This document shows, one piece after another, positions 17,822-27,168 of a stretch of DNA of 64,000 nt. The notes below the pieces were generated by a model. That model searched no databases, was not told where the DNA came from, and was given only the letters and a program-made list of their open reading frames with translations. The stretch spans positions 124,001-188,000 of the forward strand of contig NZ_BAAAFQ010000005.1 of assembly GCF_039523615.1 (NCBI RefSeq), written 5' to 3'. Numbering within the stretch: position 1 is the first letter of the stretch; each line of letters begins with the position of its first letter. Origin of the DNA: Psychrosphaera haliotis (GTDB lineage: Bacteria; Pseudomonadota; Gammaproteobacteria; Enterobacterales; Alteromonadaceae). Both the position numbers and the translations under genes were made by a program.

Positions 17822-19153
17822 ATGATAAACTCAATTCCTGTTAACGAATTTGTAAACCGCAGAATCGCACTTGCTGAAAAGATGAAAGACAATAGCGTTG
17901 CGATCATTCCTGCAGCCCAAGAGTTAACAAGAAGTAGAGATACTGAGTTTGCCTTTAGACAAAATAGTGACTTTCATTATTTAACGGGTTTCCCAGAGCC
18001 GGATGCCTATTTAATTATTGAAAAAATGGACGGCGTTCACGCGTCAACCTTAGTGTGCAGAGTAAAAGATAAGTCAGCTGAAATTTGGCATGGCCGAAGA
18101 ATTGGTAAAGAACAAGCCGTTAAAAGCTTTGAAGTACATCGTGCGTTTGATACTACGGAATTAAACGAAACGATTAAAGACGCTATTAATAACAAGTCAA
18201 CCTTGTACTTTGCGCAGGGCGAGTATGATTATGCTGATGACTTGGTTTTTAATACTATGCATGAACTGCGCATGGGACCTAAAAAAGGCTGGTCTGCACC
18301 TACAGAAATGCTAGACGTTCGTCCGCTTGTGCACAATATGAGACTGTTTAAATCGGAAGCTGAAATTAGCGTTATGCGTGAAGCAGGTAAAATTTCTGCT
18401 GCGGCACATAAACGAGCAATGCAGTTTTCAGCAGCGCAAACAAAACAAAACTTACCGGTTTTTGAATATCAGCTTGAAGCAGAAATTCATCATCATTATG
18501 CCATGAATAAAGCCCGTCACCCTGCCTACGGTACCATAGTAGGTGGTGGCGAAAACGCCTGCATATTGCATTACACAGAAAACCAAGATGAAGTGAAGTC
18601 GGGCGATTTAGTATTAATAGACTCTGGTTGTGAACTCGAAGGTTATGCGGCGGACATCACTCGTACATGGCCAGTAAATGGTAAATTTAGTGAAGAGCAA
18701 AAAGCCATTTATAACGTGGTACTGAATGCTCAACAAGCGGTATTAGATGCTATATCTCCAACGGCTTCATTAAAGTCGATCACCAATGCCTCAATTAAAG
18801 CGGTGACAGAAGGGCTCGTTGCACTTGGTATTTTATCTGGTGATGTTGATGAGTTAATTAAAGACAATGCACATCGCGCATTTTACATGCACGGCTGTTC
18901 GCATTGGATTGGGTTAGACGTTCATGACGTTGGTGACTATAACCAAGCTGGCGCTGAGCGCTCACTAGAGCCTGGTATGGTATTCACCGTTGAACCTGGA
19001 ATTTACATTGATAGTGAAGCCAACTGTGATGCTAAATGGCATGGCATTGGCGTTCGTATTGAAGATGATATTTTAATTACCAAAAATGGTTACGAAAACT
19101 TAACCGAAAGTGTGCCTAAGACCGTAGAAGAAATTGAAGCTATTTTTTCTTAG
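17822..19153 (+). CDS. pepP: Xaa-Pro aminopeptidase PepP
   Basis: Aminopeptidase P: removes the N-terminal residue from peptides whose second residue is proline; cytoplasmic, dimanganese. The 443-residue protein has the creatinase-type N-domain and the pita-bread catalytic domain. Metal ligands are visible: D267 (LIDSG), D278 (AADITRTW), the His of SHWIGLDVHDVG, the Glu of FTVEPGIYI and the Glu of VRIEDDIL, equivalent to E. coli D260, D271, H354, E383 and E406. TAGAGG ribosome site. Genetic linkage to ubiH is conserved without a known functional reason. Confidence 0.97.
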   Translation: MINSIPVNEFVNRRIALAEKMKDNSVAIIPAAQELTRSRDTEFAFRQNSDFHYLTGFPEPDAYLIIEKMDGVHASTLVCRVKDKSAEIWHGRRIGKEQAVKSFEVHRAFDTTELNETIKDAINNKSTLYFAQGEYDYADDLVFNTMHELRMGPKKGWSAPTEMLDVRPLVHNMRLFKSEAEISVMREAGKISAAAHKRAMQFSAAQTKQNLPVFEYQLEAEIHHHYAMNKARHPAYGTIVGGGENACILHYTENQDEVKSGDLVLIDSGCELEGYAADITRTWPVNGKFSEEQKAIYNVVLNAQQAVLDAISPTASLKSITNASIKAVTEGLVALGILSGDVDELIKDNAHRAFYMHGCSHWIGLDVHDVGDYNQAGAERSLEPGMVFTVEPGIYIDSEANCDAKWHGIGVRIEDDILITKNGYENLTESVPKTVEEIEAIFS

Positions 19154-19186
19154 TAAAGCAAACGCATAAAACGTTAAGGGGCTGTT

Positions 19187-20458
19187 TTGAGTTTAAGCGC
19201 GGATACAAATGTAAAATTTGATGTGGTTGTGTCTGGAGGCGGTTTGTCGGGCCTACTTACGGCAATTGGCTTAAAGCAAGAAACACCAAGTTTACGAGTG
19301 GCGATTGTTGAGACCGTTGAACAAACGTCTGAACAAACTGTGCAATCAAATTTTGACCAGCGCTGCTTAGCGTTATCGCATGGCTCTTTACAGCTTTTGA
19401 ATCATTGGAAGGTGTGGCCAGAACTTAAAAAGAACGGCTGGCCGATCCAAACAATCATCACTTCAGATCGCGGTCATGTTGGTAAAACCATGATGCAAGC
19501 GAAAGACTATGGCTTAAATGCCATGGGACATGTGGCATCAATGCACAATTTAGGTTGTGCACTCAAGGCAACGGCTAAACACTTTGATTTACATTGGTTT
19601 TGTCCGGACCATATTGTCGCGTTAACGACACCATCTGCGTTATCCGAGCCAGTAGAAATCACGTTAAGTTCTGGCAATAACATTAAAAGTCAGTTGCTGG
19701 TGGTAGCCGAAGGGGCAAACTCTCCAACACGTGATTTGTTAAAAATTAACAATAAAACCAGCCAATACCAACAAGCCGCTATTATTGCCAATGTTCGAAC
19801 TGAAACGGCACCTAAAAACCTCAAAGCCTATGGCGCTAATGTCGCCTTTGAACGTTTTACGACGAACGGCCCCATTGCATTTTTACCTATTGGCAAAAAC
19901 GAGTTTAATGTGGTTTGGACTCAATCACCTGAGCAAGCGCTTGTTAATAAAGAGTTAGACGATGACGCTTTTTGTGAAGCGCTGCAACTCGCCTTTGGTT
20001 ATGCTGCCGGGCGAATAGTGAAATGCTCAAAACGAGCGTATTACCCACTGAGCCTGACTAAAGTTGAACGTTTGATTGCAGCCAGAACCGTATTATTGGG
20101 CAATACCGCACATACGGTTCATCCTATTGCAGGGCAAGGTTTTAATTTAGGTGTTCGAGATATTGGCGTATTGGTTTTTGAAATAAAACAAGCACTTGAA
20201 AATAGCACTGACATTGGCTCATTCTCGGTTTTAAACAGTTATCAAAGAAATAGATTGGATGATATTGAGCGCATTACCGAATTTACCGACATGTTAGTCC
20301 GACTATTTGCTTTGCCTGGCAGGTTGCCTGCATTTACCAGAACCGCAGGGCTAATGTCTTTACAGAAATGCGACGGACTGCAGCAGTGGTTAGCACTGCA
20401 TTTTATGGGCAGTCATAAACAGTTTAACTTACCGCAAGCAAAACAAGCAGAGTGTTAA
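19187..20458 (+). CDS. ubiH: 2-octaprenyl-6-methoxyphenol hydroxylase UbiH
   Basis: FAD-dependent monooxygenase that hydroxylates C1 of the ubiquinone ring in the O2-dependent pathway. The 423-residue protein has an N-terminal Rossmann motif (VVSGGGLSGLLTAIGL) and the family FAD/ribityl motif GNTAHTVHPIAGQGFNLG. It begins with TTG at 19187, set by a TAAGGGG ribosome site 7 bp upstream. The stop is 1 bp before the ubiI ATG, so the two are translationally close. UbiH versus UbiI is assigned from order and closeness to the family; exchange between the two is unlikely but not excluded. Confidence 0.93.
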   Translation: MSLSADTNVKFDVVVSGGGLSGLLTAIGLKQETPSLRVAIVETVEQTSEQTVQSNFDQRCLALSHGSLQLLNHWKVWPELKKNGWPIQTIITSDRGHVGKTMMQAKDYGLNAMGHVASMHNLGCALKATAKHFDLHWFCPDHIVALTTPSALSEPVEITLSSGNNIKSQLLVVAEGANSPTRDLLKINNKTSQYQQAAIIANVRTETAPKNLKAYGANVAFERFTTNGPIAFLPIGKNEFNVVWTQSPEQALVNKELDDDAFCEALQLAFGYAAGRIVKCSKRAYYPLSLTKVERLIAARTVLLGNTAHTVHPIAGQGFNLGVRDIGVLVFEIKQALENSTDIGSFSVLNSYQRNRLDDIERITEFTDMLVRLFALPGRLPAFTRTAGLMSLQKCDGLQQWLALHFMGSHKQFNLPQAKQAEC

Positions 20459-20459
20459 A

Positions 20460-21704
20460 ATGATCTCAACAGATATAGTAGTAATTGGCGGTGGTTGTGT
20501 TGGTTTAACGGCAGCCTTGGGGCTTGCGGAGCAAGGTTATAGTGTTGTTGTTGTAGATCGCGCATCAGAGCTTGTAGAATTATCTGAGCCTCAGCCTAGA
20601 GTCAGTGCATTATCATTAGCGAGTCAGCAAATTTTAACCAATCTTAATGCTTGGCAACATATGGCGTCAGACCGATTGTCTGCTTACGACTCAATGAAGG
20701 TATGGGATAAAGAAAGCTTTGGCGATATTAGTTTTAATGCAGATCAGGTAAACCAATCTCACTTAGGCCACATAGTTGAAAACAGTAATATACGAAATGG
20801 TCTTATTAAAGCGGCCAAAGCTCAATCGCTTATAACGCTTAAATTTGAAACTGAAATAACCGCTATCCATAACAATGATGAACAGGTAGTGCTGACATTG
20901 GTTGATGGAGGCGCTGATGCAAACAGCCTAGTAATGGCTAAGTTAGCCATTGCCGCTGATGGAGCCCAGTCTTGGGTTAAAAAACAACTCAAATCGGCCA
21001 CTACATTTTCTGATTATGATCATCACGCTATTGTGGCTAATATCAAAACCGCAGAGCCACATAATCAATGTGCTCGACAAGTATTCTTGCCACAAGGCCC
21101 GCTCGCGTTATTACCTATGTTTGGTGAGCAGCAAAATATTTGCAGTATTGTTTGGTCTACCTCGCCTGAACAAGCTGAACATTTAATAAATATGGACGAG
21201 GTTGATTTTAACAAGCATTTAACCGCTGCAACCGACAGCGCTTTAGGTCCTTGCGAAGTAACTACCGTACGAGCTAGTTTTCCTTTAACCATGCGCTATA
21301 CGCAACAATGGTTAGACAAACGAGTGATCTTTATTGGTGACGCAGCTCATACCATTCACCCATTGGCGGGTTTAGGCATGAACTTAGGTTTATTAGATGC
21401 GGCAAGTTTGGTGGAATGTTTATCGTCTAATTCTTCTAACGCATTATTAAACGACCAAGTTAAGTTAACAAAACAGCTCAGAGAGTTTGAACGCTGGCGT
21501 AAAGCAGAAGCACAGGTACTCATTGTTGCAATGGCCTCGTTAAAGGAATTGTTTGAAGGTTTAAACCCAATAAAAAAACTAATACGAGGTGTGGGGCTGA
21601 AGATAACCAATAATACTCCGCTCGTAAAAAACAAAATTATTGAGCAGGCAATGGGTATCAGCGGTAAGTTGCCAGTATTAGCCCAACAGGTTGATGAAAT
21701 ATAA
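20460..21704 (+). CDS. ubiI: 2-octaprenylphenol hydroxylase UbiI (VisC)
   Basis: Second FAD monooxygenase of aerobic ubiquinone synthesis, acting at ring C5. The 414-residue protein shows the dinucleotide-binding VVIGGGCVGLTAALGLAEQG at the N-terminus and GDAAHTIHPLAGLGMNLG for FAD. It is paralogous to the upstream ubiH, with which it forms an operon. It ends in an intrinsic terminator that separates the ubi genes from the gcv operon. Neighbourhood ygfB-pepP-ubiH-ubiI-gcvTHP matches the enterobacterial arrangement. Confidence 0.92.
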   Translation: MISTDIVVIGGGCVGLTAALGLAEQGYSVVVVDRASELVELSEPQPRVSALSLASQQILTNLNAWQHMASDRLSAYDSMKVWDKESFGDISFNADQVNQSHLGHIVENSNIRNGLIKAAKAQSLITLKFETEITAIHNNDEQVVLTLVDGGADANSLVMAKLAIAADGAQSWVKKQLKSATTFSDYDHHAIVANIKTAEPHNQCARQVFLPQGPLALLPMFGEQQNICSIVWSTSPEQAEHLINMDEVDFNKHLTAATDSALGPCEVTTVRASFPLTMRYTQQWLDKRVIFIGDAAHTIHPLAGLGMNLGLLDAASLVECLSSNSSNALLNDQVKLTKQLREFERWRKAEAQVLIVAMASLKELFEGLNPIKKLIRGVGLKITNNTPLVKNKIIEQAMGISGKLPVLAQQVDEI

Positions 21705-21726
21705 CCACGTAAAACAAAGTTAAATT

Positions 21727-21757
21727 AAAGCCACTCCCTAAAAAGAGTGGCTTTTTA
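21727..21757 (+). terminator. Terminator after ubiI
   Basis: AAAGCCACTC (21727-21736), loop CCTAAAAA and GAGTGGCTTTTT (21745-21756). Confidence 0.92.
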
Positions 21758-21892
21758 GTAATAAAACAACAAAGGTTTGCATCAATATTACTAATCAGTA
21801 ACGCATAGAGTTATGGTTTTGTATGGGGTATACTCTGACGCAAATTTTTACTGCAGTCTTTTACAGCACTCTTTTATAGAAAGGTAATGTTC

Positions 21893-22978
21893 ATGAGCAA
21901 CAGAACGGTTTTATTTGATAAACACGTCGAAGCAGGCGCGAAGATGGTAGATTTCCATGGTTGGGAAATGCCAATTAACTACGGCTCTCAAATCGAAGAG
22001 CATCACGCTGTTCGTCAAGATGCTGGAATGTTCGATGTGTCACATATGACCATTGTTGACATTAAAGGTGCAGACGCAAAAGTATTCCTACAGAAGCTAG
22101 TAACAAATGACGTTGCTAAACTTCAAGTTGCCGGTAAGGCTCTTTACACTGGTATGCTAAATGAAGAAGGCGGTGTTATTGACGACCTTATCATTTATCA
22201 CTTTGACGAGACGTTCTACCGTATGGTGGTTAACTCGGCAACACGTGTTAAAGACTTAGAGTGGATTAACAAACAAGCCGCGACGTTTAACGTTACCGTG
22301 ACTGAACAGCCTGACTACGCAATGATTGCCGTTCAGGGCCCAAATTCAAAAGAAAAAGTAGCCACAATTATTTCAGCAGAGCAACAAGCTTTGGTTGAAG
22401 GTATGAAGCCATTCTTTGGTGTTCAAGCTGGCGACTTATTTATCGCAACAACAGGTTACACTGGAGAAACAGGTTACGAAATTATTCTTCCACCGGAACA
22501 AGCTGCTGATTTTTGGCAACAACTAATTGATGCGGGCGTTCAACCTGCTGGATTAGGTGCTCGCGATACATTAAGACTTGAAGCCGGTATGAACCTTTAT
22601 GGTTTAGACATGGACGAGTCAGTTTCTCCGTTAGCAGCAAACATGGCTTGGACTATCTCTTGGGAACCTGCAGAGCGCAACTTCATTGGTCGTGACGCAC
22701 TTGTTAAATTGAAAGAGCAAGGTTCAGACAAGCTAGTGGGATTAGTGATGGAACAGAAGGGCGTATTAAGAAGCGGCCTTAAAGTGATCACAGATGCTGG
22801 CGAAGGCGTAATAACGTCGGGAACTTTCTCTCCAACATTAGGCTTCTCAGTGGCCATGGCTCGTGTACCAAAAGGTGCAGAGCTAGGCAGCACAGTACAG
22901 GTAGAGATGCGTAAAAAGTTGGTTGACGTAAAAGTAGTTAAAGCTGGGTTTGTTCGTAACGGCAAGTCAGTTCTTTAA
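21893..22978 (+). CDS. gcvT: Glycine cleavage system T protein (aminomethyltransferase)
   Basis: Transfers the methylene group from aminomethyl-lipoyl-GcvH to tetrahydrofolate and releases ammonia. It carries the family hallmarks HGWEMPINYG and GMFDVSHM near the N-terminus and TGYTGETGYEI in the middle. Of two close ATGs, 21893 is preferred: the GAAAGG site is 8 bp upstream of it but only 2 bp from the ATG at 21887. A TATACT box at 21829-21834 could be the -10, but no good -35 accompanies it. I looked for a glycine riboswitch in the leader and found none. First gene of gcvT-gcvH-gcvP. Confidence 0.96.
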   Translation: MSNRTVLFDKHVEAGAKMVDFHGWEMPINYGSQIEEHHAVRQDAGMFDVSHMTIVDIKGADAKVFLQKLVTNDVAKLQVAGKALYTGMLNEEGGVIDDLIIYHFDETFYRMVVNSATRVKDLEWINKQAATFNVTVTEQPDYAMIAVQGPNSKEKVATIISAEQQALVEGMKPFFGVQAGDLFIATTGYTGETGYEIILPPEQAADFWQQLIDAGVQPAGLGARDTLRLEAGMNLYGLDMDESVSPLAANMAWTISWEPAERNFIGRDALVKLKEQGSDKLVGLVMEQKGVLRSGLKVITDAGEGVITSGTFSPTLGFSVAMARVPKGAELGSTVQVEMRKKLVDVKVVKAGFVRNGKSVL

Positions 22979-23022
22979 TTAACTAAAGTAACGTTAGCAA
23001 CAAGACAAATATTTGAATGATG

Positions 23023-23082
23023 AGGTTGAACATTTTGTAAAGTGCCATTATCTTTTCACATGGCTAACAAAATAGACAACCT
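23023..23082 (+). other. Nested RNA hairpin between gcvT and gcvH
   Basis: Three paired blocks in order: AGGTTG (23023-23028) with CAACCT (23077-23082); ATTTTGT (23032-23038) with ACAAAAT (23067-23073); GCCAT (23044-23048) with ATGGC (23060-23064). Together they give 18 base pairs with small internal loops and an 11-nt apex. A further GTTAGC at 22993-22998 could compete for GCTAAC at 23063-23068, giving an alternative fold. No T tract follows, so it is not a simple terminator. Possible mRNA stability or control element that sets gcvH level. Confidence 0.5.
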
Positions 23083-23136
23083 GGTTATCTAAACAACTTA
23101 TAAAATTAATAAAGAAAGATCCCTAAGGAACTTAAA

Positions 23137-23526
23137 ATGAGCACTATTCCATCGGACTTAAAATACGCGTCTTCACACGAGTGGGTTCGCAATGAAGGTA
23201 ACGGCGTTGTTACTGTTGGTATCACTGAACACGCACAAGGCCTTCTTGGCGACATGGTATTTGTAGATTTACCTGACGTTGGTGATGAATTTGCAGCGGG
23301 TGACGATTGTGCAGTAGCAGAATCTGTAAAAGCCGCTTCTGACATCTACGCACCTGTAGCTGGTGAAGTAGTTGCCGTGAACGAAGAGTTAGAAGACTCT
23401 CCTGAAAACGTTAACTCTGACCCATACGGAGACGGTTGGTTATTCAAGTTAAAACTTGAAGATGCGTCTGAGTTAGACGACTTGTTAGACGACGGTGGTT
23501 ACGCCGACTCTATCGACGAAGATTAA
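23137..23526 (+). CDS. gcvH: Glycine cleavage system H protein
   Basis: Lipoyl carrier shuttling the aminomethyl group between GcvP, GcvT and the L protein (Lpd, not in this window). The 129-residue protein has the lipoylation site ESVKAASD with K65 (E. coli K64), within the conserved hybrid barrel-sandwich fold, and the usual GDGWLFKLKL near the end. CTAAGGAA ribosome site. A structured 158-bp spacer precedes it and a terminator-like hairpin follows it. Confidence 0.97.
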   Translation: MSTIPSDLKYASSHEWVRNEGNGVVTVGITEHAQGLLGDMVFVDLPDVGDEFAAGDDCAVAESVKAASDIYAPVAGEVVAVNEELEDSPENVNSDPYGDGWLFKLKLEDASELDDLLDDGGYADSIDED

Positions 23527-23544
23527 GTCTTAGTCAAAAAATTG

Positions 23545-23577
23545 AAAGCCTCGCTCGGATAATCCTGCGAGGTTTTG
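23545..23577 (+). terminator. Attenuating terminator between gcvH and gcvP
   Basis: AAAGCCTCGC (23545-23554) pairs with GCGAGGTTTT (23567-23576), with one G-T pair and a 12-nt loop. It looks like an intrinsic terminator inside the operon, which would let gcvH be made in excess of gcvP. Confidence 0.55.
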
Positions 23578-23607
23578 TCTATTTTAATTGTAGGAAATCT
23601 GTTAGCC

Positions 23608-26532
23608 ATGTCAGAAAAATTTAGCCTAACTCAACTTGAGCAAAATGAAATTTTTATTCGCCGCCATATTGGTCCTAGCGAAGACGAACAGCTTGAGATG
23701 TGTAAAACTTTGGGCGTAAGCTCTGTTAAAGAATTGATTGACCAAACGGTACCTGGTTCTATCCGTTTACCGGAAGCCTTAAATATTGGCGACGCTCAAA
23801 CAGAAGAGCAAACGTTAGCGTATTTAAAGTCGGTTGCGAGTGAAAACCAAATAGCTAAATCATATATTGGTTTAGGTTATCACCCGGTTTCAGTGCCAAA
23901 CGTAATTCAACGTAACGTATTGGAAAATCCAGGTTGGTATACGGCTTATACGCCTTATCAGCCAGAGATTGCACAAGGTCGTTTAGAGTCACTGCTTAAC
24001 TTCCAACAATTAACAATAGACTTAACTGGCTTAGAGCTAGCAAGCGCTTCTTTATTAGATGAAGCAACCGCAGCTGCTGAAGCAATGGCGTTAGCTAAAC
24101 GTGTTGCTAAAGCCAAAAAAGCGAATACATTTTTTATAGCAAACGACGTATTCCCACAAACTATTGACGTTGTTAAAACACGTGCTGAATTGTTTGGTTT
24201 TGAGATTGTTGTTGATGCCGCTGAAAAAGTATCAGAATACGACATTTTTGGTGCATTGTTCCATTACACTGGCCAAGAAGGTCAGGTTAATGATATCAAA
24301 CCACTAATCGAAGCGACTCAAGAGAAAAAAGCCATTGCTATTGTTGCAGCGGACATCATGAGCTTAATCATGTTAGAAGGCCCAGCACAATTTGGTGCAG
24401 ACGTGGTACTTGGTTCTGCACAGCGTTTTGGTGTACCAATGGGTTACGGTGGTCCACACGCTGCATTCTTCGCAACAACAGATAAGTTCAAGCGTTCATT
24501 ACCAGGTCGTATCATTGGTGTTTCTAAAGACCGCCGTGGTAACAAAGCATTACGTATGGCTATGCAGACTCGTGAGCAGCATATCCGTCGTGAAAAAGCG
24601 AACTCAAACATTTGTACTGCACAGGTTTTACTGGCGAACATGGCATCATTTTATGCTGTTTACCACGGACCAAAAGGCTTAAAAGCCATTGCGCAACGCA
24701 TTAACCGTTTAGCTGACATTTTTGCTTTGGGCCTAAAAGAAAAGGGCATCAAACTGGTTAATGATTCTTGGTTTGATACGGTAACGTTTGAAGCTGCAAA
24801 CAAAGACGAAATTCTTGCACGCGCAGCGGACAAGCTTGTTAACTTCCGTTCAGATTTAGACGGTAAGTTATCTGTGTCTATGCACGAAACGGTTACTCGT
24901 GAAGACATCATTGAATTATTTGATGTTGTTTTAGGCGAAGGTCATGGTCTTACAGTAGAAGCATTAGATAATGCAGCTCAAGGTTTTGATTCAGTACCAG
25001 CAGAATATACTCGTAAAACAGACATTCTTACTCACCCAGTATTTAATGCCTATCAGTCTGAAACTGAAATGTTGCGTTATATTCGTAAACTAGAAAGCAA
25101 AGACTTGTCATTGAACCACTCTATGATCTCGCTTGGTTCTTGTACGATGAAGCTAAATGCGACAGCGGAAATGATCCCTGTTACTTGGCCTGAGTTTGGC
25201 AACATGCACCCGTTTGCGCCAATGTCTCAAGCACAAGGCTATCGCAAAATGATTGGCGAACTGTCTGACTGGTTAATTGAAATTACTGGTTACGACAACA
25301 TTTCAATGCAGCCTAACTCTGGCGCGCAGGGTGAATACGCTGGTCTTATCGCTATTCGTAAATACCACGAAAGCCGTGGCGATCATCACAGAAATATCTG
25401 CTTGATCCCAAGCTCAGCGCACGGAACTAACCCTGCTTCTGCTCAAATGGCAAGCATGAAAGTTGTACTTGTTGAGTGTGACAAGCAAGGCAACATCGAC
25501 ATGGCTGACCTAAAAGCCAAAGCGGAAGAGCACAAAGACGCACTTTCTTGCATCATGGTGACGTACCCGTCTACACACGGTGTATATGAAGAAAGCATCC
25601 GTGAAGTATGTGACATTGTTCATGACAATGGCGGTCAGGTTTATATGGATGGTGCCAACATGAACGCACAGGTTGGCCTTACAGCGCCTGGTTTTATCGG
25701 TTCTGACGTATCGCACTTAAACTTGCATAAAACATTCTGTATTCCACATGGTGGCGGTGGTCCAGGTATGGGCCCAATTGGTGTTAAAGCGCATTTAGCG
25801 CCGTTTTTACCAAATCACCAAGTGACTAAAGTTGAATTCTTCGGTGACAATGACATCGACGGCATGACAATTAATGGTGGTGCTGATAACGGTGCGGTTT
25901 CAGCTGCTCCATACGGCTCTGCTGGCATTTTACCAATATCTTGGGCATACATTGCCATGATGGGTAAACATGGTCTTCAACAAGCTACAGAAGTTGCAAT
26001 CTTAAACGCCAACTACATTACTGAGCGTTTGAGCAAACACTTCCCAATTTTATATCGTGGCCGTAATAACCGTGTTGCTCACGAATGTATTGTTGATATT
26101 CGCCCATTAAAAGAAAGCTCAGGCATTTCAGAAATGGATATTGCTAAGCGACTAAATGACTACGGTTTCCACGCTCCAACTATGTCATTCCCAGTAGCTG
26201 GCACATTAATGATTGAGCCAACAGAATCAGAAGCTAAAGTTGAAATCGACCGTTTCATTGACGCGTTAATCTCTATTCGTGAAGAAATTGCGAAAGTAGA
26301 AAGCGGCCAATGGACGTTAGACAACAACCCACTTGTTTTTGCACCACACACATCGGAAGACGTGTTAGACCCTAACTGGGATCGCGCCTATGCACGTGAT
26401 TACGCTGCATTCCCATGTGAAGCGGTTAAGCAAAACAAATTCTGGCCAACGGTAACTCGTATAGATGACGTATACGGCGACCGTAACCTGATCTGTTCTT
26501 GTCCGGATATTGACTCGTATCGCGACGAATAA
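23608..26532 (+). CDS. gcvP: Glycine dehydrogenase (decarboxylating), P protein
   Basis: PLP-dependent decarboxylase of the glycine cleavage complex: releases CO2 from glycine and loads the aminomethyl group on lipoyl-GcvH. The 974-residue single-chain form (not split P1/P2) has the N-terminal RRHIGPSEDE motif, and the PLP Schiff-base lysine K708 in LNLHKTFCIPHGGGGPG. The frame extends upstream to a TTG at 23575, but the first residues do not match the family; ATG at 23608 does, with AGGAA 12 bp upstream. Ends with a GAAA-loop terminator. Confidence 0.97.
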   Translation: MSEKFSLTQLEQNEIFIRRHIGPSEDEQLEMCKTLGVSSVKELIDQTVPGSIRLPEALNIGDAQTEEQTLAYLKSVASENQIAKSYIGLGYHPVSVPNVIQRNVLENPGWYTAYTPYQPEIAQGRLESLLNFQQLTIDLTGLELASASLLDEATAAAEAMALAKRVAKAKKANTFFIANDVFPQTIDVVKTRAELFGFEIVVDAAEKVSEYDIFGALFHYTGQEGQVNDIKPLIEATQEKKAIAIVAADIMSLIMLEGPAQFGADVVLGSAQRFGVPMGYGGPHAAFFATTDKFKRSLPGRIIGVSKDRRGNKALRMAMQTREQHIRREKANSNICTAQVLLANMASFYAVYHGPKGLKAIAQRINRLADIFALGLKEKGIKLVNDSWFDTVTFEAANKDEILARAADKLVNFRSDLDGKLSVSMHETVTREDIIELFDVVLGEGHGLTVEALDNAAQGFDSVPAEYTRKTDILTHPVFNAYQSETEMLRYIRKLESKDLSLNHSMISLGSCTMKLNATAEMIPVTWPEFGNMHPFAPMSQAQGYRKMIGELSDWLIEITGYDNISMQPNSGAQGEYAGLIAIRKYHESRGDHHRNICLIPSSAHGTNPASAQMASMKVVLVECDKQGNIDMADLKAKAEEHKDALSCIMVTYPSTHGVYEESIREVCDIVHDNGGQVYMDGANMNAQVGLTAPGFIGSDVSHLNLHKTFCIPHGGGGPGMGPIGVKAHLAPFLPNHQVTKVEFFGDNDIDGMTINGGADNGAVSAAPYGSAGILPISWAYIAMMGKHGLQQATEVAILNANYITERLSKHFPILYRGRNNRVAHECIVDIRPLKESSGISEMDIAKRLNDYGFHAPTMSFPVAGTLMIEPTESEAKVEIDRFIDALISIREEIAKVESGQWTLDNNPLVFAPHTSEDVLDPNWDRAYARDYAAFPCEAVKQNKFWPTVTRIDDVYGDRNLICSCPDIDSYRDE

Positions 26533-26549
26533 TTTTTGATCTTTAAAGA

Positions 26550-26573
26550 AACCGCCGAAAGGCGGTTTTTTTT
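26550..26573 (+). terminator. Terminator after gcvP
   Basis: AACCGCC (26550-26556), GAAA tetraloop, GGCGGTT and an eight-T tract. Textbook stable terminator. Confidence 0.95.
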
Positions 26574-26736
26574 GTTCAAAAAGTTAAGTTCAAAAATGAA
26601 GTTGTAAAACCAGAAAATGGATTGTAACTTTTGAAAGAAATCTAATAGTGAGTCAAAAGTGAATACTCAGTTTAACTAACTTATAAAGGTGTGTTACGGT
26701 AAAAACATTCTTAGCCTAAATTTATTATCAAATTGA

Positions 26737-27127
26737 ATGGAACCTAACTACGAAGAATACAGCTTAGAAGAGCTAATAGACGTCAAAGAGCGAATTGATA
26801 GGAATCGGTTTCCTCAACGCTATGAAATAGTTTTATCGCTTTTAGAAAAAAAAGTCTCCTAAGTCCATCAAAAAAAAGGAAATACCAGAAGAAGTTTTTC
26901 GAGAACTGTACAAGGAACAAAGTAAAGAAAAAGTCCATTTTTGGCCGCTTGTTCGAGGGGCTGCGTCCGGTTTTATCGCGGTCAAAACCATGCAATACCT
27001 AAATTGGACGATGAGCCAAATGATCATAGGTGGGATTATATTCTCTGTTAGTTACTTCTTTTTATTGGTACAAATAAACAAAATTAAATATGATCGTTTT
27101 AAGGCTGGGTTTCGAGCAGATAGCTAG
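26737..27127 (+). pseudogene. Frameshifted membrane protein gene (one extra A in an A8 run)
   Basis: From ATG 26737 the frame reads MEPNYEEYSLEELIDVKERI and continues to the A8 run at 26846-26853, where it hits TAA at 26860. Skipping one A restores a continuous frame to TAG at 27127: a basic helix (KEIPEEVFRELYKEQS), then one hydrophobic segment (MIIGGIIFSVSYFFLLVQI) and a basic tail, 129 residues in total. The YSxEEL-D-IDRxxFPxRYE opening is a pattern I associate with N-terminal regions of assorted gammaproteobacterial membrane proteins. May be a true pseudogene, slippage-rescued, or a homopolymer sequencing error. Confidence 0.7.
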
Positions 27128-27168
27128 CTTCTGAATTCAGTATTTGCAGGAAAGGACATAATAAAAAT

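Noticed and set aside
21757..21886. Glycine riboswitch upstream of gcvT
   Set aside because: I looked for the tandem glycine aptamer core and found no matching conserved loops or stems; the leader is also too short.
24392..24682. 96-codon plus-strand frame inside gcvP
   Set aside because: Out-of-frame shadow of gcvP, with Val/Ser-rich nonsense sequence.
26845..26862. Programmed -1 ribosomal frameshift at A-AAA-AAA
   Set aside because: A -1 shift leads into a different frame that soon stops; the productive frame needs +1 (or loss of one A), so the dnaX-type mechanism does not apply.
26783..27027. Two overlapping minus-strand frames of 60-70 codons
   Set aside because: Phe/Leu-rich antisense of A-rich coding DNA; the plus strand holds a recognisable broken gene.
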